From JBMOKT01 sp049323895 (GTDB lineage: Bacteria > Bacillota > Peptococcia > Peptococcales > BICA1-8): a DNA stretch of 64,000 nucleotides. The number at the start of each line of letters is the position of its first letter. Position 1 is the first letter of the stretch. The notes under the pieces are model-generated. The model saw nothing but the letters and a program-made list of their open reading frames with translations, was not told where the DNA came from and made no database searches. A program made the translations under genes and the position numbers. Shown in pieces: positions 1 through 8,589 of the stretch. The stretch covers positions 178,405-242,404 of the forward strand of contig JBMOKT010000026.1 of NCBI GenBank assembly GCA_049323895.1, given 5' to 3'.

Positions 1-2
1 AT

Positions 3-3000
3 GACTGCCTTGTTTTAAATAAGTATTTCCTCTCACTATTTGGAAAATCAGATTTCAAAGGTCTTACTGATGACATGAAGTCTGCTGATTTGGAAGGGTA
101 CAACGAGGAGAATACATCGTACTTTTATGAGTTTATCGCTCGCAAGTATGTAAAGCTTGGTTTTCTTAATAAGGATAAGTTAAAAGAATATGATGAAAAT
201 ATCTACCGCTATGTTTCTCAAATTGGAGAGCGCCGTGGTGGGCTTACTCTTAAATATTTCCAGTATCTTGCACTGCTTTTTACCGAGATGTATCTTGAAA
301 GATACTTTCTGGATAGAAAAAACTTTATTGCGGATTTAAATACATTTTTGGTTGAGTTTAACTCTGAATTTGATGGAGAAAATATCGAGAGCTATACAGA
401 GGAAAGTTTAAACAAGCTTGCGTATATGTGCGCCACCGGAAGCGGCAAGACGCTTATTATGCATGCAAATATCCTGCAATATCAGCATTATTTCAGAAAA
501 GCACAGGAGTATAATAAGAGTTTGACACTAAACAAAATTATTCTCCTAACGCCGAATGAAGGCTTATCCAATCAGCATATTGAAGAGATGAAGCTCTCCA
601 ATATTTCATGCCGTATTTTTGAGAAGAATGCGTATATATTTGGGGATAAGGATGATGTGCTTGTTATAGATATTAATAAACTTGAGGAACAGGGCAAAGT
701 AAAGACTGTTTCGGTAGACAGCTTTGAGCAAAATAATCTTGTATTGGTTGATGAAGGCCACAAGGGACTCTCAGGCAATGTCTGGTATGATTTCCGGAGC
801 CGCTTGTCTGAAAACGGATTTTCCTTTGAATACTCAGCCACTTTCAAACAGGCTATCAAAGAGGATAAGTCAAAATCAGATGAAGAACCCCTTGCTTATC
901 AATATGGCAAGGCGATTGTATTTGATTATTCCTACAAATATTTCTATAACGACGGTTATGGAAAGGAATACCGTATTTATAACTTGAGAAATAGCTTTGG
1001 AACGGAGCAGCGTGATTTATATTTAACCGGCTGCCTGCTTAGCTTTTATCAGCAAATGAAGATATACAAAAGTAACAAGGCAGAGTTACTACCCTTTAAC
1101 ATTGAAAATCCCCTGCTTGTGTTTGTAGGCAATAGTGTAAATAAAACCGTTAGCAAGGATGAATTGACAGATGTGCAGGAGGTATTGGCTTTTGTTAATG
1201 AATTTACATCAAACAAGGAAAAGACTATTGGCCGCATAAAAATGTTGCTTGACGATAATACCGGGCTGCTTGATGAAAAGGGGCATGAGCTGTTTTACGG
1301 TGATTTTTCGTACCTACAGAAGTTATTTAATAGGGATGCAGAAGCTGTATTCGATGATATGTTAAAAATAGTATTTGACACCGCTTCCACAGGCAGGCTG
1401 CACCTTGTAAATCTAAAACAGCTTGGCGGTGAAATAGGTTTGCGGATTGGCAGTGACAATGATTTCTTTGGTGTTATCAATGTCGGCGGCGATGCAGAAC
1501 TTATTAAAAATATTGAAAAAGGGAAAACGGGTATTGTAACTGACGAAAACCAGTTTGAAAATGAATCGCTGTTTAAAAAAATAAATGATAAAAATTCTAA
1601 AATCAATATTCTTATCGGGTCTAAAAAATTTACAGAAGGTTGGAATAGCTGGCGTGTTTCTACCATGGGACTTATTAACTTTGCCAAAGGAGAAGGTTCC
1701 CAGGCTATCCAACTTTTCGGGAGAGGCGTGCGGCTAAAGGGGTATGGAAACTGCCTCAAGCGCAGTTCTAAGCTTGATTATAATGTTACGTCACCAAAGT
1801 ATATTAGAAAGGTTGAGACGCTCACCATTTTTGGTGTTAAAGCCGATTATATGGCGCAATTTAAAGAATACCTTGAAAAAGAAGATATTGCGCTTAATGA
1901 TTCGATCAGAGAATTCAAGCTTCCGGTGGTTAGCCGATTTAATGATGTCAAGGATAAGCTGAAGGTTATAAAGGTTAAAGACGGCATTAATTTTAAAAAG
2001 CAGTCGAAACGCCTTGTGCTTACCACACCTACTGATGAGTTTATGAACAATCTCGTAAAAAATAAGATAAAGATTGATTATAATGCCAAGATACAAAGCC
2101 TTACTTCTACTGTAAGCATGGAATTACAGTATCAGAAAGATGAGGTAGTATTGCAGCCACAGCATCTGGCATTTTTAAATCTTGATATGCTTTACATCGA
2201 GCTGCAGAGATATAAAAATGAAAAGGCTTATTATAATATAAGCATTGAAAAGACAGTACTACCAGAGATTCTAAATATAAGCGGATGGTACACACTATTC
2301 ATTCCAAAAGCATTGGTGGAAATGGACAGCTTTGAGAAGATTGGCAGAATAAATGATATATGCATTATGCTGCTTAAAAACTACCTGGATAGATTTTTTA
2401 AATACTACAAAGCGCAGTGGGAAGCGCCATATTTGGTATTTGGTGACTTGAAGGCTGATGATAATAACTTCATAGATGAGTACAGTATTACACTGTTCAA
2501 CGGAGAGCAATTTGACGAGTTTGAAAAACTGTTTGAAGGCATAAAGGAAGTGCTTATTAATAATAGGCGCTTAAGCAAATACGAGGATAAGCATCTGAAT
2601 TTTAGATATTTTGACTTTTACAGCCACCTTTATACACCGCTTATATCTATTGATAAAGGTATACGGATAGAGGTCTCGCCTGTTAGTCTTAATAGCGATG
2701 AAAAGTTATTTGTTGACAGGTTAAAGAAATATTGTGATGACAACCCATCGGCTTTTACTGAAAAAAGAATGTACCTGTTACGTAATAAGAGCAAGGTTGG
2801 CATGGGATTTTTTGAAGCAGGAAATTTTTATCCGGACTATATTATGTGGATTGCTGAAGATGAAAAGCAGTATATAACCTTTATTGATCCAAAGGGCATT
2901 ATGATGTTGGAAAGAAATATCAATAATCCTAAAATACAGTTTTACAAAACAATAAAAGATCTTGAAGCACGTTTGCAGCCGACCTGTACAGATAAACAAA

Positions 3001-3155
3001 TTATCCTCAATTCGTTTATTATGTCCGGCACAAGCGCTGCGGATGCCAGTGCATTTTATGGTGTAAAAAGACAGGAATTTGAAAGCAGAAATGTACTTTT
3101 CTTAGAGGATGATGATTGTATAGAGAAGATGATGAGCAAAGTATTTCCGGTTTAA
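3..3155 (+). CDS. Type III restriction-like helicase-nuclease (Res-type), 5' end outside window
   Basis: Superfamily 2 helicase with a C-terminal nuclease domain, like the Res subunit of type III restriction systems, which translocates on DNA and cuts it. The frame is open from base 3, upstream of the first ATG (75), so the gene begins outside the window and ATG 75 is probably internal. Walker A (ATGSGKT) lies near 432-452 and the DEGH box near 750-761. An arginine-rich helicase motif (QLFGRGVRLKG) lies near 1710-1742. Near the C-terminus a PD, followed about 16 residues later by IDPKG, fits a PD-(D/E)XK active site at about 2836-2895. A Mod methyltransferase partner would be expected upstream but is not in the window. 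An anti-phage helicase-nuclease outside classical type III systems is an alternative. Confidence 0.85.
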   Translation, partial: DCLVLNKYFLSLFGKSDFKGLTDDMKSADLEGYNEENTSYFYEFIARKYVKLGFLNKDKLKEYDENIYRYVSQIGERRGGLTLKYFQYLALLFTEMYLERYFLDRKNFIADLNTFLVEFNSEFDGENIESYTEESLNKLAYMCATGSGKTLIMHANILQYQHYFRKAQEYNKSLTLNKIILLTPNEGLSNQHIEEMKLSNISCRIFEKNAYIFGDKDDVLVIDINKLEEQGKVKTVSVDSFEQNNLVLVDEGHKGLSGNVWYDFRSRLSENGFSFEYSATFKQAIKEDKSKSDEEPLAYQYGKAIVFDYSYKYFYNDGYGKEYRIYNLRNSFGTEQRDLYLTGCLLSFYQQMKIYKSNKAELLPFNIENPLLVFVGNSVNKTVSKDELTDVQEVLAFVNEFTSNKEKTIGRIKMLLDDNTGLLDEKGHELFYGDFSYLQKLFNRDAEAVFDDMLKIVFDTASTGRLHLVNLKQLGGEIGLRIGSDNDFFGVINVGGDAELIKNIEKGKTGIVTDENQFENESLFKKINDKNSKINILIGSKKFTEGWNSWRVSTMGLINFAKGEGSQAIQLFGRGVRLKGYGNCLKRSSKLDYNVTSPKYIRKVETLTIFGVKADYMAQFKEYLEKEDIALNDSIREFKLPVVSRFNDVKDKLKVIKVKDGINFKKQSKRLVLTTPTDEFMNNLVKNKIKIDYNAKIQSLTSTVSMELQYQKDEVVLQPQHLAFLNLDMLYIELQRYKNEKAYYNISIEKTVLPEILNISGWYTLFIPKALVEMDSFEKIGRINDICIMLLKNYLDRFFKYYKAQWEAPYLVFGDLKADDNNFIDEYSITLFNGEQFDEFEKLFEGIKEVLINNRRLSKYEDKHLNFRYFDFYSHLYTPLISIDKGIRIEVSPVSLNSDEKLFVDRLKKYCDDNPSAFTEKRMYLLRNKSKVGMGFFEAGNFYPDYIMWIAEDEKQYITFIDPKGIMMLERNINNPKIQFYKTIKDLEARLQPTCTDKQIILNSFIMSGTSAADASAFYGVKRQEFESRNVLFLEDDDCIEKMMSKVFPV

Positions 3156-3203
3156 ACGATAGGAAGAATTTAATACCTTAATAGTCACTATCCGTTTTAT
3201 TGG

Positions 3204-3240
3204 ACACCTCTTATGATAAAATACAATCATCAAGAGGTGT
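3204..3240. other. Inverted repeat ahead of the 3.3-7.4 kb operon
   Basis: ACACCTCTT (3204-3212) and AAGAGGTGT (3232-3240) form a perfect 9-bp stem that extends inward through ATGAT/ATCAT with one bulge. It lies between the helicase-nuclease stop and the next operon. There is no clear T-run, so it could be an operator for the operon, a weak terminator, or the worn end of an insertion sequence. Confidence 0.5.
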
Positions 3241-3305
3241 TGATATATAATATAAAATTGTCTATTAAATAAACATATATTGCCATGATAGGAGGGGGGA
3301 AACAT

Positions 3306-4280
3306 ATGTCAGATATTAACATACCTGTTGAATTTACATCAGATGAAAAAGGATATTATGATAGGCAATGCCCTAATGAAAAGTGTGAATACGTTTTTAA
3401 AATTTACATGGAAGATTGGAAAGAAAAAGTATCTGACGAACAAGTATTTTGTCCTATGTGTGGACATATCGCAACATCTGATCAGTGGTACACTCATGAG
3501 CAGATTGAGGCTATTGAGGAGATAGCTGCCAGTTACGCTCAGTCTTACATCAGCAATGAATTGGATAAGATGTTTGGGAAAATGGCACGCAGTATGCGTG
3601 GCAATAAATATGTTCAAATTACTTATAAACCCGGCAAAAAGATATCATTTGTGAATAATCCCATAGGACAAAGACCGGAATGGGAATTGGAGATAACTTG
3701 TGAAAAGTGCCAGACCCGATACAGCGTGATTGGAAGTGCTTATTTTTGTCCCTGCTGCGGACACAATGCCGTTGAGCGTGTTTTTAATGAATCTTTGGAT
3801 ACAGTTCAAAAGATGATTGAGTCTATTGAAGATATATACAGTACCTTCGAAAAAAGCTATGGCAAAGATAAGGCTGAATCGATGTGTCGATCAATGATAG
3901 AAGGCACATTGGGAGATATTGTTTCAGCTTTCCAAAAATATGCAGAAGAAATTTATAAGCAAATTATGCCGACTAAAAAGGTTCGAGTTAACGACTTTCA
4001 AATAATTGAAAAAGGCAGCAACTTATTTAAAGAAGCTACTGGGAAAGGTTATGATTCATGGCTTTCTCAAGATGAAATTGCAGACATAAATATGTTATTT
4101 CAGCAAAGGCACATAATTGAACACAATAATGGTTTGATTGATGAAAGATACATACAAAACTCAGGAGATATATCATACAAGGTAGGCCAACGAGTAATTA
4201 TAAAAAATCAAGATGCTATGAGAGTATTAAATTACGTCAGGAAACTCTCAGATGGATTAAGCAAATTAGGGGATTTATAA
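3306..4280 (+). CDS. Zinc-ribbon protein with HEPN-like C-terminus (RX4H motif)
   Basis: A 324-residue soluble protein, first gene of a compact operon. The start is ATG 3306 behind GGAGGGGGG; the in-frame ATG at 3285 would lie upstream of that ribosome site. Two zinc ribbons are visible: C22-x4-C27 with C49-x2-C52, and C132-x2-C135 with C148-x1-C150-C151. The C-terminal part has R268-HIIE-H273 followed by N, which matches the RX4-6H signature of HEPN ribonucleases and resembles the 'RH..xHN' stretch of RiboL-PSP-HEPN-like domains. The RX4H motif and cysteines are seen directly; assignment to HEPN is inference. If correct, this would be an RNA-cleaving effector, with the ribbons sensing nucleic acid or a partner protein. 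Confidence 0.75.
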   Translation: MSDINIPVEFTSDEKGYYDRQCPNEKCEYVFKIYMEDWKEKVSDEQVFCPMCGHIATSDQWYTHEQIEAIEEIAASYAQSYISNELDKMFGKMARSMRGNKYVQITYKPGKKISFVNNPIGQRPEWELEITCEKCQTRYSVIGSAYFCPCCGHNAVERVFNESLDTVQKMIESIEDIYSTFEKSYGKDKAESMCRSMIEGTLGDIVSAFQKYAEEIYKQIMPTKKVRVNDFQIIEKGSNLFKEATGKGYDSWLSQDEIADINMLFQQRHIIEHNNGLIDERYIQNSGDISYKVGQRVIIKNQDAMRVLNYVRKLSDGLSKLGDL

Positions 4281-4302
4281 GTATAGGAATGGAGATGATA
4301 GG

Positions 4303-4638
4303 TTGATTGATCGACGCGCCGTTTATGCTGTGAAATTCCCTGATGACGAAGATTTTCAGAATTTAGTTATGAATGTACATATTCACAAAGGCAATCTACG
4401 CTTCTTATCTCCTCCAGATAGGGGCCACGAAATTACAGGCAAGCTCGGTACAGAGACTGAATACGGTTTTACTTGGATTTCTGACCATACCTTTGCCGGA
4501 GAGTGGCAGTTCAAAATATGTACGATTGAGGACTTTCGAGATAAATATTATAAATTCGTTTTCAATGGTGCAGCGATAGCTGAAGTTATTCAGACCACTG
4601 CCGATCTGTATGAGTGGTATCGGAAAAACTTTATGTAA
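4303..4638 (+). CDS. Small protein of unknown function in candidate defence operon
   Basis: A 111-residue soluble protein that I do not recognise. The start is TTG 4303, preceded by GGAGATGATAGG; no ATG is better placed. It is acidic and aromatic-rich, with several Trp and Tyr residues, no membrane segment and no cysteine clusters. It lies 22 bases after the zinc-ribbon/HEPN-like gene and 12 bases before the next zinc-ribbon gene, so co-transcription is very likely. Its small size and position between two zinc-ribbon proteins would suit an adaptor or antitoxin, but nothing in the sequence proves this. Confidence 0.7.
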   Translation: MIDRRAVYAVKFPDDEDFQNLVMNVHIHKGNLRFLSPPDRGHEITGKLGTETEYGFTWISDHTFAGEWQFKICTIEDFRDKYYKFVFNGAAIAEVIQTTADLYEWYRKNFM

Positions 4639-4650
4639 AGGGGTACTGAC

Positions 4651-5130
4651 ATGGGACAAGGTTTCGGTGTACGTTGCACAAAATGTGAGTACAACAAGTA
4701 TTTTCATTTAGGTATCGGCATGATGTACAGACCAACTGCTGTGTTCGGAAAAACATATTTTGATGATGAGAAACCGCTTCTTGATTCTCTTGTTAAGAGT
4801 AAGAAGATTAAAGAGCAGGCGTTTACAATACTTCATGATCGAAACGGCGTCCCTGCTGATGATTATGGTCACGAAGTATACTACTGCCCTCATTGCCATG
4901 AACTTTATGAGCGTTTCTATTTTTGTATCACTTATGCCAGCGATTCCTTCGAGCCGGATTATAAATGCCCTAAATGCAAGCATTTATTAAATAGAATTAA
5001 AATTATCATGGAAGATAGGAAGTTTAGGTTGCTTTACAGAAACAACAAGCCCATTGATTGGCGCTGCCCACAATGCGGCAATGACAAACTGATGGAAGAC
5101 ACTGCAATTGGCGTTTTAATGTGGGATTAA
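4651..5130 (+). CDS. Multi-zinc-ribbon protein of unknown function
   Basis: A 159-residue protein built around CxxC pairs: CTKC near residue 9, CPHC in the middle, CPKC after it and CPQC near the C-terminus. These would allow two zinc ribbons. Start ATG follows AAAGGGGTACTGAC. There are no membrane segments or recognisable catalytic motif. Zinc-ribbon proteins of this type often bind nucleic acid or another subunit. It is the third gene of the 3.3-7.4 kb operon and shares the CxxC style of the first gene, so they may form one complex. The specific function is unknown. Confidence 0.75.
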   Translation: MGQGFGVRCTKCEYNKYFHLGIGMMYRPTAVFGKTYFDDEKPLLDSLVKSKKIKEQAFTILHDRNGVPADDYGHEVYYCPHCHELYERFYFCITYASDSFEPDYKCPKCKHLLNRIKIIMEDRKFRLLYRNNKPIDWRCPQCGNDKLMEDTAIGVLMWD

Positions 5131-5143
5131 AGGAGGCCGGAAC

Positions 5144-5554
5144 ATGAGCCGCATCACATCAATCACAATTTAAAATACCTCTTGTGGTTTGTATAGTTCT
5201 GAGGAAATCCTGTGCCATATCACCGTTGTTTATCGGATAGGAAAAATTAAGCACAGCTTGTATAATGGACTTTCTACAACTGCAGTTAAGGAATATGAAT
5301 ACAATGTAGATAAACAGCAATGCGAGGCGTTCTTTATATTTCTATCCCAAGAAGTAAAAATCGATGAATGGCTGGATGATTACAGTGTGCCTGTCTGCGA
5401 TGGCTAGTCTTGGAATATTCTGATCCGCCACTCCGACCATTCGGTAAAAAAGATATGCGGAACCGTTGAGCCACCACCCAATGGTGAGGCAATAGAAAAA
5501 GCGATCCATAAGCTGGTCCGCTTCAAGAAAAAAGCATTGTTGTTTAGCGAATAA
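5144..5554 (+). pseudogene. Operon gene interrupted by two in-frame stop codons
   Basis: ATG 5144 has an excellent AGGAGG at 5131-5136. The frame then reads 9 codons to TAA (5171), 77 codons to TAG (5405), and 48 more to a final TAA at 5552. All three segments share one frame, and the next gene follows after 42 bases, so this is one gene of about 136 codons carrying two nonsense codons. The middle segment could be translated alone from TTG 5189, giving 72 residues. No family recognised; the product would be small, soluble and mixed-charge. Decay is the simple explanation; readthrough or sequencing errors are less likely alternatives. Confidence 0.7.
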
Positions 5555-5596
5555 AAATATCAACATCACATATTACAAATAAAGGAGGATTTGCAA

Positions 5597-6184
5597 ATGC
5601 GTAGTATCTTAAGTAACTTCCCAACCGAAAAGGTTAAGCTCCTAAAAAAGAATGGTGAAATCTACGAAGGGATTGAGGCACTCATCGACAGCGAAAAGAT
5701 ATTCATTGATGATGCGACAGTGCCTATCGAAGAAGAGGACATTATTGAAAGGATGTTGCCCACTGGTAGCAAGGAACAATTTATCGTAATTGACAGAGGC
5801 TTTTATAAAGGAATGCATGGTATCCCAGATCACTACCAAATTGAAGTCGAAAAAGTGTCCAGATATCATAAACCTGCGCGCGGTAGCATAACGCAAACAT
5901 ATAACATTCGTAATGAAAGCGGGAAAATCAATATTAATTCGACTGATAATTCCGTTAACTTTACGTTATCAGAAAACGATGAACAACTTTTTGAGACATT
6001 AAAACAGCTGGCAGCTTCGCTTGAAAATAGTGATGAGATTGTATCCAAAATTGAGGAAATGCGAACAACTGCGGGTAAGCCAACGTTCGGTCAGAAATAT
6101 ACCGCCTTCATACAATCAATCGCCAACCATATGACAATATTTGCTCCCTTTATTCCAACATTGACTACGTTTTTAGCAAAATAG
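5597..6184 (+). CDS. Unknown protein with hydrophobic C-terminus in candidate defence operon
   Basis: A 195-residue protein. Start ATG 5597 is 8 bases after AAAGGAGG; the in-frame TTG at 5591 is too close to that site. The N-terminal half looks like a small beta-rich domain (about residues 1-90). The middle has a repetitive Asn/Ser/Thr stretch (about residues 100-130) and is followed by a charged helical segment (130-165). The last 20 residues are hydrophobic and could insert in a membrane or form a subunit contact. I do not recognise the family. A hydrophobic tail next to nuclease-fold proteins is seen in some abortive-infection effectors, but that role is only inference here. Confidence 0.75.
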   Translation: MRSILSNFPTEKVKLLKKNGEIYEGIEALIDSEKIFIDDATVPIEEEDIIERMLPTGSKEQFIVIDRGFYKGMHGIPDHYQIEVEKVSRYHKPARGSITQTYNIRNESGKININSTDNSVNFTLSENDEQLFETLKQLAASLENSDEIVSKIEEMRTTAGKPTFGQKYTAFIQSIANHMTIFAPFIPTLTTFLAK

Positions 6185-6193
6185 AGAAGATAT

Positions 6194-6808
6194 ATGGAAA
6201 AGAAAACAGTCAAAAACGGATGTAAATATCCTGCTATTGAAACGAAGAAAAAGTCAGGCAACGAACAATTCTTGAATGCAGGTGATGACGTTCGCACACT
6301 GAGAGATTTTTGGGCTTGGGCATACTCCGACATTATTGGAAATACAGAAAGAGGTAAATTGGCAGAATACATAGTCGCCATGGCGCTTGGCATTACGCAG
6401 GGTATTAGTGTGTCGTGGGATAAATATGATTTGCTTTCCAAGGAGGGTATTCGCTTAGAAGTTAAAACTTCCGCTTATCTCCAGTCTTGGGATCAACAAA
6501 GCCTATCAAAAATCAGCTTTGGCATTCAGCCTACTTACGGCTGGGACAGTGTCACAAATGAATATGATACAGACAAAAAGCGCCAATCCGACGTGTATGT
6601 GTTTTGTGTATTAAAACACAAGGACCAAGCAACCCTTAATCCGCTTAACCTGTCACAATGGGAATTCTATGTCTTATCAACGGCCACTTTGAATAAAGCT
6701 ATGCCGGGACAAAAAACGATATCGCTTAACAGTCTTTTGGATATAGGAGCCAAGCAGTGCGAATATGCGATGCTATATAAAACTATCAAGAGTGAAGGAG
6801 CACGTTGA
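6194..6808 (+). CDS. PD-(D/E)XK-fold nuclease-like protein (first of two)
   Basis: A 204-residue soluble protein. An acidic residue in a helix (E58 in GKLAEYIVA), D79 and the E89-V-K91 triad match the spacing and context of PD-(D/E)XK restriction-endonuclease folds, which cleave DNA with Mg2+. The residues can be read directly; activity is inferred. Start ATG 6194 lies 10 bases after the previous stop, preceded by GAGAAGATAT. Its TGA overlaps the next ATG by one base (TGATG), so the two nuclease-like genes are translationally coupled and their products may act as a pair. A nuclease of an unclassified defence or restriction system is the likeliest role. Confidence 0.75.
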   Translation: MEKKTVKNGCKYPAIETKKKSGNEQFLNAGDDVRTLRDFWAWAYSDIIGNTERGKLAEYIVAMALGITQGISVSWDKYDLLSKEGIRLEVKTSAYLQSWDQQSLSKISFGIQPTYGWDSVTNEYDTDKKRQSDVYVFCVLKHKDQATLNPLNLSQWEFYVLSTATLNKAMPGQKTISLNSLLDIGAKQCEYAMLYKTIKSEGAR

Positions 6809-7437
6809 TGGATATTCACTATGCGCTGGAACAGCTTTTAATTGAAAAAAGAATATATGTCTCTGAAGCGGATTTTCAATTTTCTTTTGCTTGGAAAATC
6901 AAAGAATTATATCCGGCTGCTACAGTTCGGTTAGAATACATCCCTTGGTTATTTGATGTGAATATGCATATCGATATTATGGTTTTTAGTCAAGAGAGAA
7001 TGATACCGATTGAATTGAAATATAAAACGAAGCTTGCTAATGTCCTCATCAATGGAGAGCATATATATTTAAAAAATCACTCAGCACAAGATGTTGGACG
7101 CTATGATTTTCTCAGCGATATACAGCGCTTAGAAGGATTGATCGCCAGCAATTTATATCCCATAGATAAAGCTTATGCAATTATGATGACAAATGATGCT
7201 GGCTATTGGAATAAATCAAGGAAATCGGGAACCGCTGATCCTCCTGTAGATGATGAGTTTCGCATCCATGAAGGTATAATTCTCACTGGAAACCGATGTT
7301 GGAAAGAAAATACAAGTGCTGGAACAAAGAAAAATCGTGAAAAGACAATTTCCTTAAAAGGGGCCTATAAAGTGAATTGGACGCCTTATAAGCCAGTAGA
7401 TAATTGCCTTTTCAAGTATATAGCCATTAAAATTTGA
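6808..7437 (+). CDS. PD-(D/E)XK-fold nuclease-like protein (second of two)
   Basis: A 209-residue protein beginning at ATG 6808, overlapping the preceding stop by one base, with GAAGGAG at 6794-6800. The N-terminal EADFQ...W helix, D56 after a strand and E69-L-K71 in the next strand form a PD-(D/E)XK-type active site. The two nuclease-like proteins are not obviously similar to each other apart from the fold signature. It is the last gene of the operon, followed by about 150 bases without a gene. Alternative: a non-catalytic nuclease-fold subunit that recognises DNA. Confidence 0.75.
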   Translation: MDIHYALEQLLIEKRIYVSEADFQFSFAWKIKELYPAATVRLEYIPWLFDVNMHIDIMVFSQERMIPIELKYKTKLANVLINGEHIYLKNHSAQDVGRYDFLSDIQRLEGLIASNLYPIDKAYAIMMTNDAGYWNKSRKSGTADPPVDDEFRIHEGIILTGNRCWKENTSAGTKKNREKTISLKGAYKVNWTPYKPVDNCLFKYIAIKI

Positions 7438-7585
7438 AATTTAAATTTAGAATACAGGTAACGTTCAGCGCCATGGTTATTACTGTTGGCAACAAAGATT
7501 TTATCTTAGTGTGAGAAACACTGCGAGGGAGTATTTACTCATTGTAGATTAAGTTTATAAAAGTTTACTTTATTCGCTGTAGTTC

Positions 7586-8404
7586 TTACGATGCTTTTTC
7601 AGTTTTTTCCTTCTCAAGAAATAATTTTAGTGCGGAAAAAATCAAAAGTAGGCCCAGCAGCAGCTTAATCGCTTCACTCGAAACTATGGATACAAGTGCG
7701 GCACCGATAAAGGCTCCGATGATAGAACCAATTCCCATTGGTAAGACGAGCGCCGGAAAATCGGATTTATCTGTGTACATTTTATTTGCCGCATGTTTTG
7801 AAACACCGATTATAATTGTAGGGAGGCTGATTAAAAGGCTGGCAGTTCCCGCTATTTTAACGTCAACTCCAAAAAGCAAAATCAATGTTGGGATAATGAG
7901 TTCTCCACCTGCAACGCCTAAAAGACTGCTTATAAAACCGATGATCAGCCCACAAAGAATACCAACTAGCACTTTAATTAAAATATTTCCGAAAGCTATC
8001 CCACCGGAAACAAAAGGAACAAAGCTTTCAAAAATTAGCAAGCATCCTATGAAAACAAGAAGTATTAGGATTACTTTTTTAAGTAAGGACTCTGTTACTT
8101 TTTTTGAAAAATCTGCTCCGAAGTAAGCTCCTGTCATAGAGCCGGCAAAAATCGAAACCATCACTCCAAAGAGCGGTATGAGGACATCCATAGTAATTTT
8201 CGGTATCCTGAAGATAATCGACGAAAGAACAGTGATGAGGCTTATTGCAATATTGATGGCAACAGCTTTTCGCGCCGAATGCTTGAATAGCCCGACTAGT
8301 ACGGGCAGCCGGAATTCAGCTCCTCCCAATCCAATTAATCCTCCAAGACAACCGATTGGCGTTCCCGTAAGAAATGCAAGCAGTACAGACTGTTTTTTAT
8401 CCAT
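7586..8404 (-). CDS. TauE/SafE family membrane permease
   Basis: A 272-residue inner-membrane protein with about eight hydrophobic helices in two similar halves. Each half starts with a glycine-rich GxxGGLIGLGGAE / GLLGVAGGEL element, the hallmark of the sulfite exporter TauE/SafE family. Members move sulfite, sulfoacetate or related small anions; substrate cannot be told from sequence. It is a single gene on the minus strand, separated by about 185 bases from the Mo/W transporter genes of the same orientation. ATG 8404 is a reasonable start directly ahead of the first helix. The family assignment is firm, the substrate is not. Confidence 0.9.
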   Translation of the reverse strand: MDKKQSVLLAFLTGTPIGCLGGLIGLGGAEFRLPVLVGLFKHSARKAVAINIAISLITVLSSIIFRIPKITMDVLIPLFGVMVSIFAGSMTGAYFGADFSKKVTESLLKKVILILLVFIGCLLIFESFVPFVSGGIAFGNILIKVLVGILCGLIIGFISSLLGVAGGELIIPTLILLFGVDVKIAGTASLLISLPTIIIGVSKHAANKMYTDKSDFPALVLPMGIGSIIGAFIGAALVSIVSSEAIKLLLGLLLIFSALKLFLEKEKTEKAS

Positions 8405-8589
8405 GGCTTAGTTCTATTCCTTTCAACTATAATTAACATCTAACATGCTCCATACAATAAATGTTATATTTTTCTGTATATCTGTATAAAGATAAACTCA
8501 AGGTACAATTCCGTATGACGTGGTATTTCCAGGATTTATCAATTCTATATAAATAAATTTTCCTGTTTCAGCAGTAGTTCTAACAATCT

